DNA of 64,000 nucleotides, from the NCBI GenBank assembly GCA_911728435.2, contig OU452198.1, positions 11,380,001 to 11,444,000 of the forward strand, in the 5' to 3' direction. The stretch comes from Apoderus coryli (taxonomy: Eukaryota > Arthropoda > Insecta > Coleoptera > Attelabidae). Below the pieces are notes generated by a model that was given only the letters and a program-made list of their open reading frames with translations, searched no databases and was not told the DNA's origin. The translations under genes were made by a program, and so were the position numbers. Of the stretch, positions 11,384-21,928 are shown in pieces. The first letter of the stretch is position 1. Each line of letters begins with the position of its first letter.

Positions 11384-12321
11384 TCAATTCTTTTTGTATT
11401 CGATTCTTTCAACTTTAACATCATCGCCAACTAACTGATAAACATATGTAACCACTGTGGTGTTCTGAATATCCATTAAAACAAACGATGGAATTACAGA
11501 TCTAAAAATTCAATAAAATATGGGTTTGGTCACAACATACCAATCGTGTATCTTATCAAGTTACACGTGTGGTTTATTTTTGAAGAGAAATTTCTGAAAC
11601 AAAGAGTAGCTCTGTGCGAAACAGTTTCACTCCTATAAGACTACTAAAGGGGAATGCCAACAATTAACTTTACCTCTATTATTTTTAATAAAATAATGAA
11701 ACGAATGGAATTTAACACAACATTTCGTAGCATTACGAGTAAGCTGATGAAACTAAGCAAATTTTGTATTTCCTTACATGTCTAAAGCATTATACGACCC
11801 GGTCGCAGATCCAGGATTAATATAAAACTTATTTTCATGTTCATACGCTTCAAATTTATGAGTATGTCCTGATATCAATATATCCACATCCAGTTGTCTT
11901 TGAATTAGGGCTAATGCTTCCGGATCTCCCCATGGCACAACTTGATGTCCATGTGATAGTCCTATACGAAACTGTCCCACAGTTACGACTTTTTGTTCTG
12001 GATAATTTAAATTCTACAAAATATATCGCAATGAGCTACGTAACTGAGTTGAATAAGTATTTATTTTACATCATCAAAATCGCCTCTCACTACATGGACA
12101 TCTGATGCTAGTGTCTTTAAATAATCGTAAGATTCTTTGGTGCATAAATTGCCAGTACAAAGTATATGTTGAATACGGCCTGGGACTAGAAGTTTTTTGA
12201 ATTTTGCTGGTAAATTGCTACATCTATGTGGAATGTGAAGATCACCAAGAACTAGAACCAACTGAAATGTTCCATAATAAACAAATAGAAATATGTATTA
12301 TAACAAAATAGATGTTACCAT
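11384..12321 (-). CDS. Vps29: Vps29, retromer core subunit (complete)
   Basis: Four exons, 12321-12319, 12261-12070, 12013-11778 and 11501-11384, give 182 aa, exactly the usual animal length. The product contains [76 protein letters not shown] and [14 protein letters not shown]. Vps29 has a phosphoesterase fold and scaffolds retromer (Vps35-Vps29-Vps26) in endosome-to-Golgi and endosome-to-surface recycling. The first exon carries only the ATG before a 57-bp intron (donor GTAACA at 12318, acceptor TTTCAG at 12262); this start restores the family's MLVLVLGD start. Introns of 57, 56 and 276 bp are typical for insects. It is convergent with Vps53, whose stop is 1.6 kb away. Confidence 0.97.
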
Positions 12322-13759
12322 ATTTTATCTGTAAGTATTAATTAAAATTTTAAAAACTTCAATCGCTCAAAACACCCCTTTTGTTTATAGTTTTCAAATA
12401 AAAATTTTGACGTATATGACATTGGAAAAAAAGTATAACCTAGTTGTTTTGCGAAGTTAGCATTTTCACCTCCTTTTGGTGATATCAGAGATCTACTCCT
12501 AGAAAAAGTGTTGCTTTCACTCGAAATCGGCTCATGCAACGAATATAAAAACGTATTTCCTTTTAAATGTTAGTTTGTCAATTTAATCAAATGATTCCAA
12601 AGCTATATTTTCATCGCTCGCCAAAAATGTCTTTTGGACGAACCGATAGTTAACCGTCGATTGACATTTATAATCATAATTTAGTTCAACCACCAATATA
12701 TCTCTGGTAGTAGTCATTATAAACTTTCCTTTTAAAGACAATGACCTGATATAATACCGGACCTAAAGAGTTCTCATATATCATAGAGTTCACTGATTTT
12801 AACAGACCAGAGTAAGTTTGGTCCAACATCCGTGGAAATGCTGTTATTCTTGTTCGCATTTATGTTAAGAAGTCTTTTATTTACCGTTGATTATTAAGAA
12901 CTGTGTTGGAAGATGGAACACAGTTATCAATTCGTAGTGCGTTAATGTCAAAAAAACAACAATGAGAAATAGTAGGGACGGGTACGGTGTTATCTTCTCA
13001 CAGATCACTTCACTTGAATTTTTTTTATACAAGTAGACTAAAAATGATGAACTGTCAAAATTATCAACCTCAATTCACATTTTGAGGCAGTGATGCCAAC
13101 TCGTGGGAAATTTGCAATACCAAAGGAAAGCTTTTACCCTATTTACAATATTCGAGGGATATTTCTTCTATGTTCAATTATAATTTCGTTAAATTTGACC
13201 AATATTTGACGATAGTTAGTCAAACGCGATTTATACCTACAGGATATCCCAAAAATATTTTTTTAATAATTATCAACCGCAAAATGACAATAAGAAACGC
13301 CAAAGACTGGTCTAACGTATTTCAATAATTAATCAAAAAATACTATTAATCAATCGAAAATTTCTCGCAAACCTTTCATTTTAGACACACTAATATCAAA
13401 GATTAATGTGGTGCACATTAATCTTTGCTAATATGTCTCGAATGTTCTTCTGTACCCAAAAAGGTATTAATATAGGTACAGGGTTTTAAAAAAAATATGT
13501 ATGTCCTCATTAAATAATAATAAATAATTAATGGTACTCAGTAAAACTGAAGAATCCTTGGGTGAAAATATTGAGATTTGGCCAACCTTACCTTAGTTCA
13601 AAAGTTGATAATATCCGAGATACAGGGTTGCCCAAGTGGTAATATCGTTTTCGATTTTCCTAAATAACCTAGTTTTCAACCAATATTTTTGCATGGGCTC
13701 ATGTGACCAGCTAATTTAAACGGACAGCTTTATCTTAATTTTCTCCAGAATCAGCAGCC
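12322..13759. other. Upstream of Vps29: no gene recognised
   Basis: This AT-rich stretch carries no convincing exon. It should contain the Vps29 promoter and 5' UTR, but no TATA box or initiator could be picked with confidence. The only structure noted is a perfect 14-bp inverted repeat with a 3-nt loop at 13397-13427. Confidence 0.5.
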
Positions 13760-14092
13760 AGACTGGTTGGACGATTTATATCATTAGAGCTAAGAAGAAA
13801 CATGTTTTTCATACAAGATGGGGCCCCAGTCGATTTTCCCAGGATTGTCAGAGCCTTCTTGGATACTACATTTCCGAACCGCTGGATAGGTCCCGATTTG
13901 AACCCCCTTAATTTTTGTGGACTTATGAGGATACATGAACTTATGAAGAGGCGATCAATATACTCGGGAACAACTATGGTTCAGACCGCCGCGGAATCGT
14001 TTCGAAACGATAATTTCTTATTTAAAATCAGGCGTTCGTTTAATAAGCGGGAAACCAAATGCATTGCAGTTAAGGGCAACCCCTTTGATTAA
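13760..14092 (+). pseudogene. Mariner transposase C-terminal fragment
   Basis: After a frame break the plus strand reads MFFIQDGAPVDFPRIVRAFL and TTFPNRWIG, matching the second catalytic aspartate motif (QDGAPPH) and the following FpNRWIGR block of beetle-type mariners. PDLNPLNF matches the third catalytic motif PDL(x)PLDFF, with Asn in place of Asp. It is a damaged fragment without recognisable ends. Confidence 0.7.
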
Positions 14093-15502
14093 GTGCAATC
14101 TAGTCTAGGCGCGAGGCAACTTCATCGCATTATAAACGCATGTTTATAGAGCGTATTATTTTCGTGCTTTTGGCTAATTCATTGGGTATTCACTGAAATA
14201 TTGGTAAAAAAATAAATAAAATTATTTCACAGTAGTTATAAAATATTAAATATATTTATATAAATATATATATAAATATAAAATATATTTATTTTCAAGA
14301 TTTTTAAGTGTTACCAATGGCAACAGTGGTTACATGGACGCTTCGACACTGATAGTCATTCAAAGTTTATGCCCTTCTGCTAAAACCCTATTACACAATA
14401 TCAATACAGCAAATTATTGAAATTTTATTTCTAAACTAATACTAATATTGCAAAAATATATACACTATTACGAAGCAAATGAAAAATACTAAAAACTAAT
14501 ATCGAGGAAAAATTATGTAACATTCAGTATAAATATATAACATACATTTTAGTTTAAGGCACCATTATTGTCAATCATTTTGTACATTATGTAAAGTATT
14601 GTCAATCACCAACTCAAGTTTAAACAATGAAGAAATAACATAATGCTCTTAAGTACTAATTTCGGCGAAGTTTATCCAACAGAGGTTTACGCATATCTTT
14701 GTAAGCAATTTGTTAACAGCCGCATACCAATGACCAGATTGACGTTTGTATATTCGCATACTTTGTATAGAATTTTCAATTTCCTTTTGATTTCAATATT
14801 AAATATTGTAGAACATATGTATATTACATTGCTATATTTACGAAATGTTTCCCATTCTAGGAGACTTTGGAATCCTCTAGGTAGGTTCAAAATTAGTCCC
14901 TCCACTGCGACCACACAAGGGACTATTCACCGAGCAGCTCAATCTACTTAATGAAGTCAATTAAATTGCTGGGTGAACTTTCTGGTGGAAGGATATTTTA
15001 AATGGATTAATAAACTCCAAGCCCGGATGGCCATCCAGGTATTAAGTATATATTTGGTGGTGCTAAAAGCTATGCCGATTCCCTCGAGTCTCTTATACCA
15101 ACTATTAAGTAGTATATTGTAGACCTAGACGGCAAAGGGACATTTTTTAGGATCAAAGATGAAACGTACACAAATGGACACTTCTTGAAGCCTGGAAATA
15201 TGATTTTACTGTCATGGTTTACACAACTAATTCATTGCTTAGAAAGGTGTAGCTGGTATATTATTTGTTATTCTTTATTCCATGTAGAATAGTAAAATTT
15301 GTACACATTATTGTGTTCAAATGGTAGCAGGTTTTATTTTTATTGCTTATGGTACATATTTAATAAATAAGTTGGATAAACGCGGCCTTGTGATTTTAAA
15401 ACAAATTTGTACTTACATGTGCACATATTCTACACAATAATTACCAATAAAACTAATCAGATTTCAAAATAACCTCAAAATTTGGCAGAAATGCCCTCAA
15501 TA
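14093..15502. other. Intergenic, nothing recognised
   Basis: Short AT-rich open frames here have no family signature. The stretch lies downstream of the LDLRAD3-like gene, on its 3' side, and would include that gene's 3' UTR. No repeat with clear ends was resolved. Confidence 0.45.
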
Positions 15503-18500
15503 CTAGTTACTTTGCTGTCTATCTTCATGCAACATCTCCCTACTAGTGTACGGAGGCGGCGGCTCACTGATCAGACGATTGTTACGTAGAACATCAACGT
15601 ACGATGGCGGTTGATCACACATACTGACGGTGGTGCTATTGATGACATTAAATCTGGCCGGATCAAAGAGAAGAGGGTCGTTAACATCAGACGCATCTAT
15701 GATGATATTGCGCACAATGTTTGGACGATGATGTGGTGTTCTAGAGGTACGCGCCGGGTACAAGCCACAGTGGATCACATTGACATTTGTTTGGTTGCGC
15801 AGCGCAATGTTTTCACATATATTGTGACGTTGCGTTGTAGTTTTCTTTGCAAAAATAACAACACGTGATACTATTAATAGCAGCAAGACAATGGAGAATA
15901 GAATGCTAACTATACCTGAAACGATTTTTAAATAAATACATTATGGACCAACAACGTTCACACTTACACTTACATGCCGATATAAATAGATATCGGGCGC
16001 CATTGTTGTGATTTTGATGTACAGATGGAAAACCATACTCCAACTCTTCGTATGCTAAAAATATACACATTTTTCTTTCAAAATACTCATCAATATCATA
16101 TTTTTATAAAAAAATGATGTTCCAAAATATTTCATTCAAATTTCAAAGCAATTGTTAGATCTCATGCTGAAATGGAACACCCTGTATATTATCAAATATT
16201 CCTATTCGAACACCAGAATGCCCACCCTTCAATAAATTAGGATCAACATACACAACTGCTATGCTATTTAGATAGGTCATACAGCTATGCAGGTTAGCAA
16301 CAAACTGAGGAACATTATTACTGACGAAATCTAGTTCCCTTTAAAACTTGTATTTGTTAGTCAATGTGCAAGCTCTTGACTGGAGCTCTAGGCGCGAGTT
16401 GTAATGGGAGACACGAAAATTTACCTAGCTCAGTAGTTGAGGACTGTCAATAAAAGAAGTGATTATATTGAAAAATAGATATTTTAAGAATTTTCTTTGA
16501 ACACGTTCGATTCTATTCGCGTGGACCTGATAAATTGGTGACCATATAATCGAGGCATATTAGATCTAACCAAAGAGAAATATACTGCCGTGATAAAGAT
16601 AAAGGTCGTATCTGCAAATTTCAATGATCCGAGAAAAAGAAGGAAAACTTTTTGGGTGTATGCCGTCTACATTTTTTGACATTTATTTTTCAAATTGTTC
16701 ATGTATGCATAAAATAGGCTCAATAGTCTTGGGAGAGATCACTAAATAGTTCTGAAGCGTGGAAAACATAATTTTGATAGATACGACTTTTACGCTTAAC
16801 GTAATTTGCTTATACCATCAAGATGTCTCAGTATTTGTAGTTACGACGAAAACACTTTATTAATATTAAATCACAATAATAAACAATAAAAAGTTTTATT
16901 GTTAAATCTGCTTCAACTTCCGTAGTAGGCAAACATTTCCAAAATTCCAATCGGCTTTTGGGTATGATTGGTTCAAGCCTTTTTAACAGAGTTTCCTTTC
17001 TGGTTACTGAAATCCCTCTTGCTGTTTCTTTGCAATTCGGCTTTTTTAACCCAAGTGGCATTTAAAAAATTAAGTTCTATAAATTCATCATCAAATTTAT
17101 TTCTGTATAAAAGTGAGTTTTTGCCTCTCTTGAACTCCACTTGTACCATGTTTTGTAGATAAGGCCTTGGATTAATTTTAGTTAATTTATATTGTGACGT
17201 AGAATCTTTCCAATTAAAAAACTGTTTTAATTCTAATTGTATAACGTCAACAGTTCCGGAGTTGGCTGATTGGACACATGTATGAAAGTCTGCGATAATG
17301 TGAAATGGTGGGTCCAAAACTTTCGATGTGATCCATTATTACCTTTCTGTCAATTTTATTTTTTGGAGTGGCACGACCCTGTTTTGATACTGGGGCTGCC
17401 AAATTTGAATTTGAATATTTGTTTAGAACATCTCGGATAACTCGATCATTATGTGCTGCATATCCCAAACAGGCCAAATAAAATCGTTTACAAACATTTT
17501 GGAATGACCCTGATTCATCTTTCAAAGTATAAAAAATGGTATTTTGCCTTCGGGAACTCGAGCAACCAGTAGTTGTAGCCCTTTTGATATGAGACCTTTT
17601 AGTTGAATTTAAAATAAATGTCTTTCTGTCTGTGGATGACATGTTTCGATAAATTTCGTTAATGTGTGCTCGTTGATCTTTTGCAAATTTCTCAGTGCAT
17701 TTTTTGTGCAATTTTTACATGGCTCATTCAAACACATTTTTTCCTTCTTTTCTTCTAGTTTTAGTTTTTTTCTTTCTATAAGTGGTACATCATATTTCTT
17801 TCTTTTGCGGATTCGTCCTTCTTTTGTATAACTATTCGTGCTTTCCGATTTTTTAACTGCATTTATTATTAAATTATCTAAGATATTGGTGATGAATGCA
17901 GTTAATTCTGCACTAGGAGTAATTAATAAGTTTTCAATAATATTAATTTTCTTGCTTAAAGTACGATTAACACCGCCTGCTGCCGTGGTAAAATTCTCAT
18001 CATTGGAGTTTGAATCAGAATATTCCACAATTATATTACGTCTTGATCTCCCTAAATCTGAATTAAAACATTGTTTAATCAGTTGGGCATTAATCTTATT
18101 TTCTTTGTGAGTTGGAAGACACTCCTCATTATCTGTTGCGCCTTGGTCTGAGCTTTCGGAGTCAGAGGTTGCATGAGAATAGTCCGAAATAAAAAAATCT
18201 GGCTCTACAGGTACAATGCGTTTTCTGGAAATTTTATGCTTTTCAGTAGTCGCTTTAAGTTTGTTATGGAATTCCCAGTTTTTCTTGCCAAAAACACTAG
18301 CTTTCTAGCTCTAGTACTACTGTTACTAGGATTACTGCTGCTACTATTCATCATTATCTATATAACAACAATTAACTTTGAAACTAATAATTGCAAAAAA
18401 TAAAATCTATAAATATACCTTCATACGCTTAGGCGGTAAAGAACGTCCTGCTAACAATTTTACGTTAGAAATTTCTATATAAACTTGAAAAATACAAACA

Positions 18501-21198
18501 CTTCGAAGCACTACGAACCCGGCAAAACTTATATTTGAGGTTAAGTAGCTATGTTTTACTAAATACACTATTTCGAGGTTACCTAGCCGTGTCAATCAAA
18601 AAAGTCGTATCTGCATACAATGTTAGGTTTAACTGTCGTATCTACAGAATTTGCAGCAGATACGACATTTCAACTTAACGTAACACACATACGACAAAAT
18701 TCCTTAACAAAGCAGTGTCTATTGTAGATACGACTTTCTTTTTATCGATGTTTCAGAGCATTTTAACGGGAGATACGACGTTCTAGCTTAGCATACAGAT
18801 AACAAAAGGATAAAATTCTGTATTGGTACCATTAACTCAGTTACCACAATTTTTGTAGATACGACCTTTATCCTTACCACGGCAGTATAGTGACTTTAGA
18901 CAATTGATGTTCTGACATTTAGATGTAGTGTAGAGAAAACCCAAAGAACGAAGTGCACTTTGTGTTAATTCCTCTATGTGCTGATCAAAAAACAACCTAC
19001 TGCCAACCAATACACCAAGATCCCTAGTTTCGTGTGCCAATTCCAGAGCAGCACCCGCGAGGATATAATATTCAAAACGAACAGGGAACTGTCGCTTAGA
19101 AAAAGTCATCACAAAGTGAAGAAGATAATTTCATGAATTAAGGTCAAAACTGAGAGCAAAAACCACATTTATCGAAGCCAACATAATAAATGTTTACTTA
19201 CTACTACTACTTTAGGGCTGGTTTTGTTTTTTTTGATTGATTTTCTTTCAGAATATTTGATAATATATAGGTCGTTGCATTTAAAAAACTACTTGGATGG
19301 TCACCAAATAAAAAACTAGGATATTCAAGGTCATTTACTGAACTGAAAATGGCAGAAAATTGAGTTGTAAACGTAGCTTAATATTTTGACATCATGCAAC
19401 GAATAAAATGCAGGGAACGTAAAAAAACTGATTGATTGATTTTACTTTTGTCATTGTCTTTAAAGAAATAGTTATTTATTATACAAGGGAAAAAAGTAGT
19501 ATTTATTTTTTTCCCGAAACATGTTTGGATATTAATTATAAATTTCTAAAATATTGTTTTTTTTTCTTACTTTCTTGCAAAACTTGACAGCACCGTGGCC
19601 TATTTGTCACTGTGCAGTTCAGATCGTGGTTTATATCACAACACCAAGCTGCTGGTATGCATCGCCCATCATTACATGGGATTTTATCTAAAAAAATATA
19701 CATAACTACTATATAAAAGATTTCAAACTCAGATTGTGATCCTGGGTTAAAAGCGGTATGTAAATTGACAACAATATTCAATATTCTTAAAATAACTAAC
19801 CTTTGCATGGGTCACCTTGGCATTGCGCAATACTTTCATCAGATCCATCTTTGCAATCAGGCTTACCATCGCATACATAATGTTTAATTATACACAACCC
19901 GGATGACACACATGTAAATTGTATATGTTCATTACATGGGAAAACTTCGCGTTTCGGTATCCTTTCTTTCCTGACTATATTGTCTCTTACAATAATATCA
20001 ACTGTTTCATAAATTTTAAATTTAAAACTAACACAAACATAGCTACCACCATCTTCACTGTGTAATGGGGCGAATTGCTTTATACTTTTGTTGATTTGTT
20101 TGCTTGATATGTAATTCTGCGCCTCCTTCTTGTAAATTGATTCATTGTATGGGCGTTTTGCTTTTACCCAAGACAACTTATCGTCAAAACTATTTGTGTC
20201 ATTATTTGTAGATACTAGTTCGCATACTAGTTGAAATGTGGTACCAACCTTCTCCTCAAAGTTTGTTGATACAGGAGTAATTGTATTATCATAAATTTTG
20301 TTAATTTGTAAAGTCAGTTCACCTAAAAGTAAGATAGTAACAGGTTGTTCAAGAATTACTTGAAATAATGTTTGTAATCATATATGGTGGCCCATTTAAA
20401 AGCGTCCAACACGAATATCTTCAGTAATTTTCCAGAAATCTCTATATTCATGGGACATTTTTTTAAACCTAGATTCATGTCAAAAATTTGTTGTTTTGAA
20501 ATTAATGTGAAAAACGTGTTGAAATTGATAATAACAAAAAAAGAAATCGTATAACTAATCATGAAATTAATTATAGTCAGCATATTGATAATACATTTCT
20601 TAGAATTTGGGTGCTACGCCACACTATGCAGGGCCGTTGTGTGTCATTTTGAATCAACATTTCCCGAAACTGGATTGGTAGAAGGTAGAAGAGTATTTAT
20701 AAAACTAAACCTACCTCTCTAGGTGACCTTCATCACCGAATAGGGCAGAAACTTCCGAAATGCTTCAGAATGAAAAGATCTTACTACATGGACGTAAGTA
20801 GGTAGCAATTTGAGCAAGTAATCAAATAAAATAATTTAGAAAACTTATTTCTGTCGATGTATTTTACAAACTTTTTTGCACCAAAATTAAAAAAAATGAC
20901 GCTTTAATTATAGAGGATTGAATCACCTTTAAAACAATGTGCCACTTGATCCACGCGCCATTTAAGGGTCTGGAAGGAGTTGACACGCCGTGTAGGGGGA
21001 TGAACTTACAACAATAAACCTTTGTTTAAAAAGTATCCCTCTTCGAAACAAAATTGGCGTGTTTTCCGGAAATAAGACCTTTACAAAATTTCCGAGGGAG
21101 ACAATTTTAATTGGGCCACCCAGTATTTAACAAAATTACTTACATCTTGATATGTTTAAAAGTCCTAAAACAAAAGTTAAAACTAAGAAAATATACAT
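15503..21198 (-). CDS. LDLRAD3-like type I membrane protein with Ig-like domain
   Basis: Five exons, 21198-21144, 20322-19801, 19687-19571, 16054-15974 and 15915-15503, all phase-compatible, give 395 aa. Residues 1-18 are a signal peptide. An Ig-like domain follows (Cys52, Trp70, DGGSYVC ending at Cys115). Then comes an LDL-receptor class A repeat (Cys148-Cys186, with CDGKPDCKDGSDES) and a second, degenerate one (CNDGRCIPAAWCCDINHDLN). A transmembrane helix at about 254-274 and a cytosolic tail with PPSY (361-364) and PPPY (378-381) finish it. The tail architecture parallels vertebrate LDLRAD3, whose PY motifs bind HECT E3 ligases such as Itch; that role here is inference. Vertebrate LDLRAD3 has three LDLa repeats and no Ig domain. 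Intron 4 (3.5 kb) carries nested mobile elements. Confidence 0.85.
16390..16584 (-). pseudogene. LINE RT fragment, downstream half (split by transposon)
   Basis: On the minus strand FSLVRSNM is followed by YGHQF, STRIESNVFKEN and a degraded tail, matching 'SLVRS-LEYaS-IWsP-Y--H--RIERVQRKFLKYL' of Jockey-like LINE proteins. The upstream half is at 18886-19130. The two halves rejoin exactly if the transposon and one TATA copy are removed. Confidence 0.65.
16585..18885. mobile_element. Defective DNA transposon with AGATACGAC subterminal repeats
   Basis: The 2301-bp element has inverted ends CTGCCGTGATAAAGATAAAG versus CTGCCGTGGTAAGGATAAAG, continuing into GTCGTATCT. TATA flanks both sides (16581-16584 and 18886-18889) as a 4-bp duplication within a LINE codon series. 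Eight perfect copies of AGATACGAC or its complement lie near the ends: 16605-16613 and 16779-16787 on the left; 18604-18612, 18635-18643, 18658-18666, 18726-18734, 18771-18779 and 18857-18865 on the right. The interior encodes a broken transposase on the minus strand. I cannot assign the superfamily. It lies in intron 4 of the LDLRAD3-like gene. Confidence 0.85.
16830..18351 (-). pseudogene. Transposase relic of an insect-expanded, unclassified family
   Basis: Reading down the minus strand: an acidic Ser/Asp-rich N-terminus, a basic patch (GRIRKRKKYDVPLIERKKLK), Cys motif CLNEPCKNCTK, then after a frameshift near 17700 KCTEKFAKDQRAHINEIYRN, TGCSSSRRQNTIFYTLKDES, VCKRFYLACLGYA, GRATPKNKIDR and HIESFGPTISHYRR. 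The next recognisable part is the C-terminus (DPPFHIIADFHTC, QLELKQFFNW, RPYLQNMVQVEFKRG, IPKSRLEFWKCLP). The segment between HYRR and DPPFH, where catalytic residues would be, is missing, so the copy is internally deleted. The frameshift sits at a run of six A and a second occurs near 18240. Confidence 0.6.
18886..19130 (-). pseudogene. LINE RT fragment, upstream half
   Basis: The minus strand reads MTFSKRQFPVRFEYYILAGA, ALELAHETRDLGVLVGSRLF and SALRSLGFLYTTSKCQN, ending NCLKSL at the transposon boundary. These match the thumb region of Jockey-like LINE reverse transcriptases (k-m-FsRk--p--f-Y-l-g--l--v-eirDLGV--dskL-F--Hi). The frame continues into 16390-16584 beyond the inserted element. 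Confidence 0.7.
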
Positions 21199-21928
21199 TT
21201 TTATTACCTTATTTTAGTTCTAATATACTATAATTCGCCATATTATTTATTTTAGTTTGTTAAAAAAAAATAAACAAATGTGACATTGACAGCATCAGAA
21301 GCAGTACATTTCCTTTTATGCCAAAGATCAGATGTTTTTTCCCATCCTCACTTTATTGTACGGTCCTTTTTTAAACTAATTCATCGCTCCATATAATATT
21401 GAATGTGATGTTATTTTTATTTGATGCGTCTAGAAAATATTTTAGTTTTGAGGAAACAATAATATAAAGTGAATTTAGATATTTTCTATATGAGCACAAT
21501 CTGTCGCCGCGACCCCGCGCGAGTGAAACTGTTATCATTGTCAATATTGTTATCAAAGAAACATTAATCTTTGCTGTTATGTATGTATGAATTTAGACAA
21601 AATATTTATTCCACTTGCTAATATCACCACTGGGATTGACTTACAAGTGTAGGTTTTCTAAATAATTACTAAAATGATTTTTCCCCGAAAAACGTTGGTT
21701 AAAGAGTAGGTACTTAACCAATCTACTCTTCAATAAGCGCTCCAGTCTTTATGTTAAACTCACATCAGCTCACATAGTTTCATTCAGTTACTGTATTGTC
21801 TTTATAAGGAATATGGTTACTGATAACGCCTTGTGTCGATAGAAGTATTTTAAACACCTTACTTTTTCACTCCGTTGTATTAATCGGTATTATGAGCATG
21901 CGCAGTATTAAAACCTCTTGCATAAGGA

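Noticed and set aside
12342..12539. Open frame on the minus strand upstream of Vps29 (MHEPISSESNTF...) as its 5' coding part
   Set aside because: It shows no similarity to Vps29 and its end does not splice in phase. The single-codon ATG exon at 12321-12319 with a 57-bp intron gives the expected start and length.
14643..14951. Open frames in 14.6-15.0 kb as a gene
   Set aside because: Low-complexity AT-rich translations with no motif, no splice context and an equally long frame on the opposite strand.
19515..19535. CGAAACATGTTTGG as another hammerhead
   Set aside because: No CTGATGA-like box precedes it at the right distance; only the GAAAC half is present beside a T-rich/A-rich inverted stretch.
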